Below, piece after piece: positions 1 through 7,259 of a stretch of 11,923 bases of DNA (position 1 is the stretch's first letter; each line of letters opens with the position of its first letter). The notes beneath the pieces are model-generated. The model was not told the DNA's origin, searched no databases, and saw only the letters and a program-made list of their open reading frames with translations. The stretch comes from Planctomycetaceae bacterium (GTDB taxonomy: Bacteria; Planctomycetota; Planctomycetia; Pirellulales; Thermoguttaceae). The DNA is taken from positions 1-11,923 of the forward strand of contig JAIRPZ010000294.1 of assembly GCA_031256755.1 (NCBI GenBank), written 5' to 3'. The position numbers were made by a program, and so were the translations under genes.

Positions 1-122
1 ATCCGGCAGACGCGGCGGAAAGAATTCGTTTCCCACTCTCGTTCCTCTTTCTGATCGCGACGGTACAGATAGAGAAGAACGCTCGAAGCAACAAAAAAGA
101 CAGCAAGAAAAAATGCCGACAT
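1..122 (-). CDS. Partial membrane-anchored protein, function unknown (N-terminus only)
   Basis: The reading frame starts with ATG at 122-120 and runs off the left edge, so about 40 N-terminal residues are visible. They begin MSAFFLAVFFVASSVLLYLY, one strongly hydrophobic segment (about residues 3-20). A charged stretch RRDQKEEREWE follows, which fits a single transmembrane anchor with a cytoplasmic or coiled continuation. An in-frame stop lies about 45 bases upstream with no other ATG between, so this start is the natural choice. No clear Shine-Dalgarno sequence is present. The gene lies 123 bp downstream of xseA on the same strand. It does not resemble XseB, the small exonuclease VII subunit that often follows xseA, because XseB is soluble and helical. 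The family cannot be named from this fragment. Confidence 0.5.
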   Translation of the reverse strand, partial: MSAFFLAVFFVASSVLLYLYRRDQKEEREWETNSFRRVCR

Positions 123-164
123 TTTTGTTTTAGGGAAACTTGAGGAAAAATAACGATGCCGGAA

Positions 165-192
165 ATTTTAGCACAACCGCTGCAACCCGCAA
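165..192 (-). promoter_or_regulatory. Possible sigma70-type promoter for the partial membrane protein gene
   Basis: On the minus strand TTGCGG (187-192) and TAAAAT (165-170) are separated by 16 bases. The -10 element ends 42 bases before the ATG at 122. The -35 match is only moderate. The site would let this gene be transcribed independently of xseA. It is inferred from sequence resemblance alone. Confidence 0.25.
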
Positions 193-245
193 GAGGGGGA
201 AGCAGACGCGATTTCGCAACAGGTCTTGTAAGTCAATGAATAATT

Positions 246-1529
246 TTAAGGGATAATTTTGCTTTCGACACAGCCGTCTGCAAATCGTGTCCGTATCACG
301 CTGCCGGCGGATGCCTCGCCCGCACTTTGCAGCCGTTTGCCGTCGGCAGTTTCCGTTAAAGTATAACCGCGTCCCAGCACCGCCAGCGGACTTAACGCTT
401 CAAGTGCCGCCGCCGCTTTGCCGCATTGATCCGCCGCCGACTGCCAACGCCGATCCATTGACCGATCCAAACGTTCCTCAAGGTAATCCGCCTGGCAACG
501 GCGGACTTCAATCAACTGTTCCGGACGTTGAAAAACGGAATGTTGCTTGATAAACCGGAACCGTTCCGAAGCGGTTAACAGCCGCCGGTTCATCAAATCG
601 CCGAGACGCTGCCTGATTTGCCGGATTTCCCGAAAACGTTCCGTATCTTCTTCGGAAATTCTTTCCGCGGCTTCGCTCGGCGTGGCGGTGCGGACATCCG
701 CAGCAAAATCACAAAGTGTGGTATCAATTTCGTGACCGACAGCGGAAACAACCGGCAAAAACGATGCGGCAACGGCGCGTACCAGCGGTTCTTCGTTGAA
801 TGCCCAGAGGTCTTCGGCACTGCCGCCGCCACGTGTGATCACGATACAATCAACACGGTCATTCCCGCCGAGCCGGTTAACGGTTCGGACGGCTTCGGCA
901 ATTTCTTCAGAAGCACCTTCTCCTTGGACTTTGACCGGTACCAGCAAAATATCGATCTGTTGAGTCCGTCTGCCGAGAATTTGCAGAAAATCCCGAATAG
1001 CGGCACCGGTCGGACTGGTAATAACGGCAACTTTACGGATCACCGGCGGCAGCGGACGTTTCCGTGCCGGTGAGAAAAGTCCTTCGGCAGCAAGTTTTTC
1101 CCGAAGTTGCTGCAAGGCAAGTTCTAACGCCCCGATCCCTTTCGGCTGCAAACTGCTGATGGTCAGTTGATACTTTCCGTGCAGCGGGAAGACCGTTAAG
1201 CGTCCCCGGCAGACGAGTTCCATCCCTTCTTTTATTTTGAATTTGATTTTTTCGGCAACGGATTTCCACACATTGGCGGGCAGTTGAGCATCCTGATCTT
1301 TCAGCGTCAGATAGACGTGTCCCGACCGGTGATAGGTCAAATTGGAAACCTCGCCGACCACCCAAACGGAATCAAATTGCGATTCGATAGACGCTTTAAT
1401 TTTCTGCGTTAGTTCGCCGATGGTCAGCGGAACGGCGGGAACCGGAGGCACCACCGCCGCTTCCGCCGGCGTTGCGATAACCGGCGGTGCAGCATTGCGT
1501 TCTGCAAACTCAAAAAGAGGTGCGGACAT
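246..1529 (-). CDS. xseA: Exodeoxyribonuclease VII large subunit
   Basis: This 427-residue protein is the catalytic large subunit of exonuclease VII. The enzyme is cytoplasmic and degrades single-stranded DNA from either end to oligonucleotides; it acts in repair and recombination together with XseB. Residues about 36-130 form the N-terminal OB-fold DNA-binding domain (VWVVGEVSNLTYHRSGHVYLTLKD at 55-78, quoted as the family hallmark). The catalytic domain follows, with VITSPTGAAIRDFLQILGRR (169-188), ITRGGGSAEDLWAFNE (231-246) and VSAVGHEIDTTLCDFAADVR (261-280), all diagnostic. The C-terminus keeps the 'LSPLAVLGRGYTLT' signature. The length is close to the E. coli protein. Residues 1-35 are an Ala/Pro-rich extension not needed for the fold. 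No downstream methionine could serve as a start before residue 103, so ATG at 1529 is kept. No xseB follows directly. The gene is 205 bp downstream of the oxidoreductase gene. Confidence 0.96.
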   Translation of the reverse strand: MSAPLFEFAERNAAPPVIATPAEAAVVPPVPAVPLTIGELTQKIKASIESQFDSVWVVGEVSNLTYHRSGHVYLTLKDQDAQLPANVWKSVAEKIKFKIKEGMELVCRGRLTVFPLHGKYQLTISSLQPKGIGALELALQQLREKLAAEGLFSPARKRPLPPVIRKVAVITSPTGAAIRDFLQILGRRTQQIDILLVPVKVQGEGASEEIAEAVRTVNRLGGNDRVDCIVITRGGGSAEDLWAFNEEPLVRAVAASFLPVVSAVGHEIDTTLCDFAADVRTATPSEAAERISEEDTERFREIRQIRQRLGDLMNRRLLTASERFRFIKQHSVFQRPEQLIEVRRCQADYLEERLDRSMDRRWQSAADQCGKAAAALEALSPLAVLGRGYTLTETADGKRLQSAGEASAGSVIRTRFADGCVESKIIP

Positions 1530-1569
1530 ATTTCATCCATTCAATCCATGTTTTTGACCACATTTTCAG

Positions 1570-1593
1570 ACAGGATTTACAAGGTTTTACAGG
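1570..1593. repeat. Degenerate ACAGGATTT-type short tandem repeat
   Basis: Two and a half imperfect units are seen: ACAGGATTT (1570-1578), ACAAGGTTTT (1579-1588) and ACAGG (1589-1593). The layout resembles the (A)CAGGATTTACAGGATTAACAGG intergenic repeats known from many bacterial and archaeal genomes, often following a 'TTCAGA' as here (1565-1570). It sits about 40 bp upstream of xseA and directly abuts the palindromic element at 1599-1703. Function is unknown. The assignment to that repeat class is by pattern, from memory. Confidence 0.45.
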
Positions 1594-1598
1594 TGTCC

Positions 1599-1703
1599 TT
1601 GCCGGACGGGCAGTATTGCGGATACACGCCCAAAATACTGCCTGTGCGGCGAACACCGGGGGACGTATGTCCCCCGCTCCCTCACATACTGCCTGTCCGG
1701 CAA
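1599..1703. repeat. Compact palindromic repeat element (REP/MITE-like) with three related arms
   Basis: A left arm TTGCCGGACGGGCAGTAT (1599-1616) is mirrored by a right arm ATACTGCCTGTCCGGCAA (1686-1703); they are inverted repeats matching at 17 of 18 positions. A third copy, ATACTGCCTGTGCGGC (1635-1650), is a direct repeat of the right arm with one mismatch, so the left arm could pair with either. Between copies 2 and 3 lies a perfect 8-bp GC-rich hairpin: CGGGGGAC (1657-1664), loop GTAT, GTCCCCCG (1669-1676). The element fills most of the xseA-oxidoreductase gap and starts 31 bp after the oxidoreductase stop. No target-site duplication is visible and no T-run follows the hairpin on either strand. 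It may act as a 3' mRNA stabiliser or attenuator between the two genes, or be a mobile miniature element. Confidence 0.7.
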
Positions 1704-1734
1704 AATCGCTCTCTGTTAGGGAAACAACGACATT

Positions 1735-3072
1735 TTATACTGACCACGGTTCACGCCATGACCTTGTCCGCATCCGGTTCGCGGTCTCATCGCCGATGAA
1801 CGTGTCCGTTTTGGGATCGAACTTCAACTGTTTTTTCAGCATATAGGAAATGGCGGCGGCATGCGTTGCCACATGGGAACTCGCCATCACATCCGCATTC
1901 GCAATGGTCTTTGCCCGTGTTTTGATGCAGTCCACCCAGTTGCGGACGTTTTTATAGGCATTGGTTCCCTGTTCGGTTTTGCGATTGTTGTAAATCGTCG
2001 GATCAAGCACCAATTCGCTGCGAAGCGAAGCAGGACTGACTTCGATCCGTCCGCTGTCGCCGGTTTCGATCCAGCCGTTTTCTCCTTCGACACGAACCGG
2101 ACAGGTTCCAAGACCAAGCCAGCCGCGCTGAACGGTCCGCATCACCAACTCGATCCCTTCGGAAACGCCGACAGGATTGCCGGGCGCATAGCGGTGAATG
2201 GATTCGTCACCTTTCGAGCCGGGCAGCCAGTATTCGACCGGTGCAGAACCGTCTTCGTTGATCATCCATTGGATCAGGTCAAGGGTATGCGCTCCCCATT
2301 CGTGATACTGCGAACCGGAGTCGAAGTCGTAAAATCCTCGCCAGCCGCCGTTGGTGTACGATTTGTTGAACGGTCTCCACGGCGCAGGACCGAGCCACAT
2401 ATCCCAATCGAGTTCTTCTTTGTTCGGTTCCGGTTCGGCGGGGAGCCAATCGGTGCGGCAATTTAATCCCCACGGGGAAAGCGAGGCATAAACCCGCTTA
2501 ATTTTTCCGAGTTTGCCGCTCAACACGAGATCGCGTGCCGTGATGAAGTTGCTCAAACTGCGGCGTTGAGTTCCCGCCTGAAAAACGGTGCCGTAGCGGT
2601 TCATGGTGTTCTGAATCTGCCGGGAAATGTCCATCGAAAGCGCACACGGCTTTTCGACATAAACATCTTTGCCGGCTTGGGCAGCGTAAATGGCACCATG
2701 TCCGTGCCAGCGGTCGCCGGTGATGACCATAACGGCATCAATGTCCGGGCGGGCGAACATTTCGCGGAAGTCCCGATAGAGGGTCACTTCGTTTTCGGAC
2801 ACTTTGCCGTTTTTGACCCAAGTATTTTTTGTTCCTTCGCGGCGGTTTTTCTGCACGTCGCAGATGGCCAGGAGTTGGGTATCGGGCATGTTGATCATCT
2901 TGTCAAGGTCATGCTGGGCGCGTCCGCCGACCCCCATCATACCGAAGGTGATTTTATTACTTGGAGCCGTTTCGCCGTCTTTTCCGAAAAGAGCGGACGG
3001 TAAAACGAGCGGGGCAGCGGCAACAGCGGCGGTTTGCAAAAAATTACGCCGGGAAACTTGGATTTTTGTCAT
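1735..3072 (-). CDS. Tat-exported Gfo/Idh/MocA family oxidoreductase
   Basis: This 445-residue NAD(P)-dependent dehydrogenase belongs to the Gfo/Idh/MocA family, whose members mostly oxidise or reduce sugars, inositols and related compounds. The N-terminus has a twin-arginine export signal: SRRNFL at 7-12, then a hydrophobic Ala/Leu stretch to about residue 30. The enzyme is therefore expected outside the cytoplasm. Residues about 40-165 form the Rossmann domain, with the dinucleotide loop GVGGRA (47-52), CDV (71-73, end of the second strand) and the family EKP motif (140-142), whose lysine is the usual catalytic/substrate-contact residue. The C-terminal alpha/beta domain has the 'EWGAHTLDLIQW' segment that supplies the conserved histidine region. 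Exported members are heavily expanded in planctomycetes. The substrate cannot be told from sequence. GGGAG (3082-3086 on the minus strand) lies 9 bases before the ATG and supports the start. Confidence 0.93.
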   Translation of the reverse strand: MTKIQVSRRNFLQTAAVAAAPLVLPSALFGKDGETAPSNKITFGMMGVGGRAQHDLDKMINMPDTQLLAICDVQKNRREGTKNTWVKNGKVSENEVTLYRDFREMFARPDIDAVMVITGDRWHGHGAIYAAQAGKDVYVEKPCALSMDISRQIQNTMNRYGTVFQAGTQRRSLSNFITARDLVLSGKLGKIKRVYASLSPWGLNCRTDWLPAEPEPNKEELDWDMWLGPAPWRPFNKSYTNGGWRGFYDFDSGSQYHEWGAHTLDLIQWMINEDGSAPVEYWLPGSKGDESIHRYAPGNPVGVSEGIELVMRTVQRGWLGLGTCPVRVEGENGWIETGDSGRIEVSPASLRSELVLDPTIYNNRKTEQGTNAYKNVRNWVDCIKTRAKTIANADVMASSHVATHAAAISYMLKKQLKFDPKTDTFIGDETANRMRTRSWREPWSV

Positions 3073-3116
3073 GATTGTTTTCTCCCGAAGGGATAAAATT
3101 GGACTCTAATATCTTC

Positions 3117-3145
3117 ATTATGAACGAAAACAGAAACGTTGTCAA
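3117..3145 (-). promoter_or_regulatory. Near-consensus sigma70 promoter for the Gfo/Idh/MocA gene
   Basis: On the minus strand a perfect -35 box TTGACA (3140-3145) and a -10 box CATAAT (3117-3122; five of six consensus bases) are separated by exactly 17 bases. The -10 ends 44 bases before the ATG, leaving a leader of roughly 35-40 nt that contains the GGGAG ribosome-binding site. This is the best-scoring promoter by eye in the window. It indicates that the oxidoreductase gene is transcribed independently of the large gene upstream. Confidence 0.65.
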
Positions 3146-3211
3146 GACGGGATAAAGGTGATTGTTACGGAGTCCTTTCCGGCAGAATCGTTCTCCGTAT
3201 GATCGCACCGT

Positions 3212-6200
3212 TCACGGTTTGCGTATGGTTTCTCCGATAATCACCGGACGGAAACCGGCGTTGTAAACTTTTTGATACGGTTCATACGGCAAACGGACAG
3301 CACTCCCGATCACCTTCGGACGATCTGCGTGAGAACCGCCGCGGACAACCTTTTTCCTCGTCAAATCGCCGCCGTTCCGCCCGTCATCGTCTTTATAAGG
3401 GTAAGGTGCATAATCGGAATACGTCCACTCCCAAACGTTGCCGATAACATCATACAACCCCCACGCATTCGGTTCATACTGTTTTACATAATCAACCGTA
3501 AACCACTTGTCCGAAAACCGGTCGTCCCGCAGCGGAAACAAAGAATCTTCGGGAAAATAACGGCGGTGTTTGATGACCGAACTCCCTTTTTGTGCCGCAA
3601 ACAGCGGAGGACGACGCTGGTCAATGCCGTCAAACGTGTCGCCGCTGTTCCACTGCGTACGCGTTTTCCGCAATTCCGCACCCGCAAGATTGGCATAATA
3701 ACTCCAGTCCGCAAACCGGTGTCCGAAGTAAAACGCCGTCTCCGTTCCCGCACGCGCCGCCCATTCCCACTGCGCCTCTGTCGGCAGCATCGCCTTTTTC
3801 CCGCTCTCTAATGCCGGCTGTTTGGACAGCCAGTTGCAAAACGCCATCGCCTCCAGCCAACTCACACGGGCAGCCGGCTGGTCAGGATGATTCGCAATAT
3901 AACCCGGCGAGATATGGTCATATCCATGTTCGTTTTCATAACCCGTATCATGTTCAGGATCAAACTGCGCATATTGCCGGTTGGTGATTTCCGTTTCTGC
4001 GATGTAAAACGGTTGTTCGATTTTGACAACGGAACGGGGACGCTCGTCATCAAATCCGTCAACACTGCCCATCACAAATTCACCGGCAGGAATTTTGATA
4101 AAACGGATCGAAATTGTTTGTGTTCCAAACGGATCGTCTTCCGGTGCGGCTTTTCCTATCGGGATATCCAGCACGATTGAATCGGGATGGCTTTTCGTGT
4201 TCTGCACGCATTTTGCCTGCCGTTCTTTTGCTTCCTGCCAAGAGAACGGAAAACCGTTTGCCCGGATAGGGCCCCCTTGCACCGGCATCAGCGGGTGGAG
4301 TGCCGCACCGAAATATTTGCGCTGCGTATCATTATCCGGGGCATTTTTGATGAACTTCTTCATTGCATCCGGCTTGACGAATTCGACGGGCGTTTTCGGA
4401 ACAGCGTTCAATGCAGTGCTGTACTCGGTTTCGGGATTTGTATCCAAACCGGCATAAAGTTTCTGCAATTCCAACCGGCGGGATTCGTTTTTCGGCGACT
4501 GCCAGGCACCTCGGTACGGAACATTCAAATCGAGCCAAGTATACAGTTTGTCCTTCGATTCTTTATCGAGAACAACGCCGTAATGCCCGCGGTTCAAACG
4601 CTGAAATAATTCTGATGTCGAAGCGTGAAATTCCATCGGATTTAACGTTGCAATATCTCCTTCGGTTCCGTTGCGGCGGAGAAACGGGTGCAGGGACGCA
4701 TAACTCGTATTTTGCCGCCAGTCCAAACCCCGTTTGTCCTGCTGAAAAGAAAGAAGATTCAACATTTTCTTATTTTCATCGTGATGACATTTCACGCAAT
4801 GTTTATCCAGCACGGGTTGAATTTCCGTTTCAAAGCCAAACGGACGTGCCTGACCGTAAAAAGGGATCATATCCCGCGGCGGTTTGCGCGATGCCGCTGT
4901 TTGTTTCGGCGGCGTTGCAGAATGTGACAACTCGTGGCAGCCGGTACAACTGACCGCTTCACCGGGCATAGCGACTGTCCAACTCCGCATCAGTTGCAAA
5001 GCGGCTCCGTCTTCATCCAGAACGTGAAACGCAAGCGGCGTGTTGGCAGGCACTTTGAACGAAACGCTGCCGTCTTCCTCAATCGGAACGGTGCCGAGAA
5101 TCCGTTTAATATCGTATCCGCTGTGTTCTCCCATTGCGGTATAATTGCCGGTGTTCCAATACGCCCAGTGATACGAAAACACTCTTAAACTTTTTGCTTT
5201 GCCGCGGGGAATGTCCGGCAAACCGCGCCCCTCGTAAATGTCCGTAATGAAAACCGTTGATTCGCCGGATTTATCGGTCGTGTCCGCAATGACCGGCGGA
5301 CGTTTCCGGTCAACAAACGGAACCGGTTCATAAAGTCCCGCATCAGGCAAATCGTAAAGTTTCACCAGATTGTCAAAGACATCGGCAAGATAAAGTCCGT
5401 ATTGTCCCTGATGATTGATTTGCATCGACACGAGAAAATATTTTTCGTTCAACGGATACGGAGTGGTGAAGGTGTATTTGCAGTTGCCTCCCTGATTATC
5501 GTAAACATTGCCGGTAACATTGCGTCCCCAACCCGGAATCTCCTGAACACAGCCGGTTTTTTCTTTCGGATACACCTGCGGATACAAATCGGCGTGTGTG
5601 CCGGGCTGTCCCCATTCTTTTGTTTTTGCATCATAGCGGAACGGATAATGCGTTGCCAGATTCGGGTCAACGAGCATCAGCCGTCCCTGTTCCGGCAAAG
5701 AGTGATGACCGCTGACAATGCCGAGGACCATTGACGGATGTGTCAGCACGGGGCGTGCGAATTTGAATGCGGTCGGAAAGAATGCGCCGCTGCCCCACAA
5801 TGCCCGCTGCTGCCTGCCGTCCGGTGTCATAGTGAAAAGCATCCGGTCAAAGTAATGCGGCGTTTCGGTATATTGCCAGCGGAGATACATCACACGCCCG
5901 TCATTGAGCAAACGCGGATGCCAGCCGCTGTCCTGCTCGAAAGTTAACTGCCGGACTCCTTTTTTATCAATCCGAAACAGCGATGCCACTTTCTGCGAAC
6001 CGGCAACACAGGGAACACCCTGCATACCGGCAGTCGAAAACGTCAGAATGGCTCCGTCTTCGGCAAGATAACATGGGTCAAACCATTGCACACCATCTAC
6101 TTGCGGCGTGAGTTCGGCTGCTGTAGTCGGCTTGCCTTCAACAGACCATTCAACAATATCCCATTCAAACACAGCCCAGTTTCCTTTGTCGTTCACTGAT

Positions 6201-6688
6201 GCAAAAAGAATTTTGTTCTTATCGAAAGACAATTCCATATCGCGGAGAATGCCGTCGTTGTTATGCCGGTACACGGTTGTCAATTCCGGCGTTGTCCGCA
6301 GACCGGACAGCATGACGATTTCGTTGTCCCAGCCCTTGCGGGGAATGGTATCTTCGGTATAAGCGTTTAAGGAGATGAAACCCTTTTGCCCGTTGCGGGG
6401 TTTACGGCGGATACAGAGAATCTTGTCAAAATCGAGAAGGGGATTTGCGAGTGCCGCCTCGCGGATCAATCCATCGAGTTCGGTTTGATTGTTGACGTTT
6501 GCCAGCCGGTCGAGAAATTCCTTTCCTTTGGGATATTTTTCGCCGTGTGTCTGCATCAAATCATTGACGAGACGTTTCGCCGACTCTTTCGTGTTGACCG
6601 GCACAACGCCGTTATCATAAGCATAGAGAAACGGACACAACAAACAAATCGGAAAAACCGTTAAGATAAAAACTCTGCCGAATTTCAT
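3212..6688 (-). CDS. Secreted HzsA-like propeller / di-haem cytochrome c / SUMF-fold fusion protein
   Basis: This is a 1158-residue exported protein. Residues 1-23 form a Sec signal peptide (MKFGRVFILTVF.., cleavage expected after LYA). Residues about 90-540 resemble the beta-propeller of hydrazine synthase alpha (HzsA), with repeats such as ILFASVNDKGNWAVFEWD and GRVMYLRWQYTETPHYFDRM. Two c-type haem motifs follow: CTGCH (581-585) and CVKCH (631-635, with a further His 636). Residues about 855-1155 are a sulfatase-modifying-factor/EgtB-type domain (FIKIPAGEFVMGS from 863, 'LPTEAQWEWAARAG', 'GNVWEW', RGGSH at 1116-1120, 'AGFRPV' near the end). The cysteine pair used by true formylglycine-generating enzymes is absent after RGGS; the only nearby Cys is 951 in AFCNW. 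Enzymatic FGE activity is therefore unlikely. A periplasmic redox role is inferred from the haem motifs. HzsA similarity does not mean anammox, because planctomycetes carry many such paralogues. The gene stands alone, with its own promoter region upstream. Confidence 0.85.
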   Translation of the reverse strand: MKFGRVFILTVFPICLLCPFLYAYDNGVVPVNTKESAKRLVNDLMQTHGEKYPKGKEFLDRLANVNNQTELDGLIREAALANPLLDFDKILCIRRKPRNGQKGFISLNAYTEDTIPRKGWDNEIVMLSGLRTTPELTTVYRHNNDGILRDMELSFDKNKILFASVNDKGNWAVFEWDIVEWSVEGKPTTAAELTPQVDGVQWFDPCYLAEDGAILTFSTAGMQGVPCVAGSQKVASLFRIDKKGVRQLTFEQDSGWHPRLLNDGRVMYLRWQYTETPHYFDRMLFTMTPDGRQQRALWGSGAFFPTAFKFARPVLTHPSMVLGIVSGHHSLPEQGRLMLVDPNLATHYPFRYDAKTKEWGQPGTHADLYPQVYPKEKTGCVQEIPGWGRNVTGNVYDNQGGNCKYTFTTPYPLNEKYFLVSMQINHQGQYGLYLADVFDNLVKLYDLPDAGLYEPVPFVDRKRPPVIADTTDKSGESTVFITDIYEGRGLPDIPRGKAKSLRVFSYHWAYWNTGNYTAMGEHSGYDIKRILGTVPIEEDGSVSFKVPANTPLAFHVLDEDGAALQLMRSWTVAMPGEAVSCTGCHELSHSATPPKQTAASRKPPRDMIPFYGQARPFGFETEIQPVLDKHCVKCHHDENKKMLNLLSFQQDKRGLDWRQNTSYASLHPFLRRNGTEGDIATLNPMEFHASTSELFQRLNRGHYGVVLDKESKDKLYTWLDLNVPYRGAWQSPKNESRRLELQKLYAGLDTNPETEYSTALNAVPKTPVEFVKPDAMKKFIKNAPDNDTQRKYFGAALHPLMPVQGGPIRANGFPFSWQEAKERQAKCVQNTKSHPDSIVLDIPIGKAAPEDDPFGTQTISIRFIKIPAGEFVMGSVDGFDDERPRSVVKIEQPFYIAETEITNRQYAQFDPEHDTGYENEHGYDHISPGYIANHPDQPAARVSWLEAMAFCNWLSKQPALESGKKAMLPTEAQWEWAARAGTETAFYFGHRFADWSYYANLAGAELRKTRTQWNSGDTFDGIDQRRPPLFAAQKGSSVIKHRRYFPEDSLFPLRDDRFSDKWFTVDYVKQYEPNAWGLYDVIGNVWEWTYSDYAPYPYKDDDGRNGGDLTRKKVVRGGSHADRPKVIGSAVRLPYEPYQKVYNAGFRPVIIGETIRKP

Positions 6689-6727
6689 TTTTGCTGTTCG
6701 GAAAAGACGGAAAATTCACAAACAGAA

Positions 6728-6765
6728 AAGATAACCGTTTTCGCCGAAAAAACAAGTGAAAACGG
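6728..6765 (-). promoter_or_regulatory. Candidate promoter with overlapping palindromic operator for the HzsA-like gene
   Basis: On the minus strand TTGTTT (6750-6755) and TATCTT (6728-6733) are 16 bases apart, a modest sigma70-type promoter 39 bp before the ATG. The spacer is almost filled by the palindrome TTTTCGCCGAAAA (6738-6750, six bases each side of a central C). A second, wider inverted repeat, CCGTTTTC (6735-6742) with GAAAACGG (6758-6765), shares its left arm with it. A symmetric site between -35 and -10 is the usual place for a repressor operator. No regulator gene lies nearby and no binding protein can be named. Confidence 0.35.
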
Positions 6766-7259
6766 ATTGCCGCATTTTCTCTGCCTATTCCTTTAATTCT
6801 TTCTTTGACGGGACAGGCACAATTTTACAATACTGACAGAAAAATAATGCTATTAAACATGTCTGCGATACTGCCGCCGGAAATGAGACGCACTTGGTCT
6901 TTTGCCAATGCTTTGCCGGAAGAATCAAGTACCGAAATCGTCAATTCGGCGGCGGAGTTTCGCTGTTTTTCGGAGCGAGTACGGAAACAGAATACGCCGA
7001 AAAAGAAGAGACAACAAAGGAAACAGCAGACATTACGGACTCATTCGTTTATCGGGAATTGACCGGTTTTATTGTTTTTTTTCCGCACGGATAATCACTG
7101 CCGAAACAGTGTTGACAAAATTTCCGGTTGGAGAAAAGAGGAGGAAGCAGAGGGCGTTGCTGTTTGCCAAGTAAAGATTACAATGCTGAAATTATTTATT
7201 GACCTTATTATTCCACGAGGGGCTGTGATGTTAAAATTTGCCTCTCCGGTTGTCAAAAT
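6766..7259. other. Long divergent intergenic region with only weak, probably degenerate ORFs
   Basis: This stretch separates the minus-strand HzsA-like gene from the plus-strand type IIG gene and holds no recognisable gene. On the plus strand TTGACG (6805-6810) and TACAAT (6826-6831) could be a promoter, although the spacing of 15 is short. A frame from ATG 6847 to 7062 begins MLLNMSAILPPEMRRTWSFA and then turns into a Lys/Arg/Gln-rich tail unlike a folded protein. From about 6985 the neighbouring frame instead reads STETEYAEKEETTKETADIT.. to a stop at 7094. A frameshifted remnant of a small gene is possible but not demonstrable. Closer to the type IIG start, TTGCCA (7165-7170) and TGAAAT (17 bases later) are the only promoter-like pair seen. 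No terminator hairpin, tRNA or direct repeat was found. Confidence 0.4.

Noticed and set aside
1657..1676. Perfect 8-bp GC hairpin considered as a Rho-independent terminator of the oxidoreductase gene.
   Set aside because: Neither strand has a U-rich tail after the stem; it is better described as part of the palindromic repeat element.
1548..1799. Plus-strand open frame across the palindromic element with a repeated ILPVR-like peptide.
   Set aside because: The peptide repetition is simply the DNA repeat translated, and the frame overlaps the oxidoreductase gene; there is no sign of a real protein.
3167..3198. Inverted repeat ACGGAG / CTCCGT with a 20-base gap just after the HzsA-like gene stop, considered as a terminator.
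   Set aside because: The stem is only six bases, the loop is long and no T-run follows on the minus strand, so an intrinsic terminator is not supported.
7112..7140. Perfect TTGACA at 7112-7117 considered as the -35 of a type IIG promoter.
   Set aside because: No -10-like hexamer occurs 15-19 bases downstream, where the sequence is AAAGAG-like.
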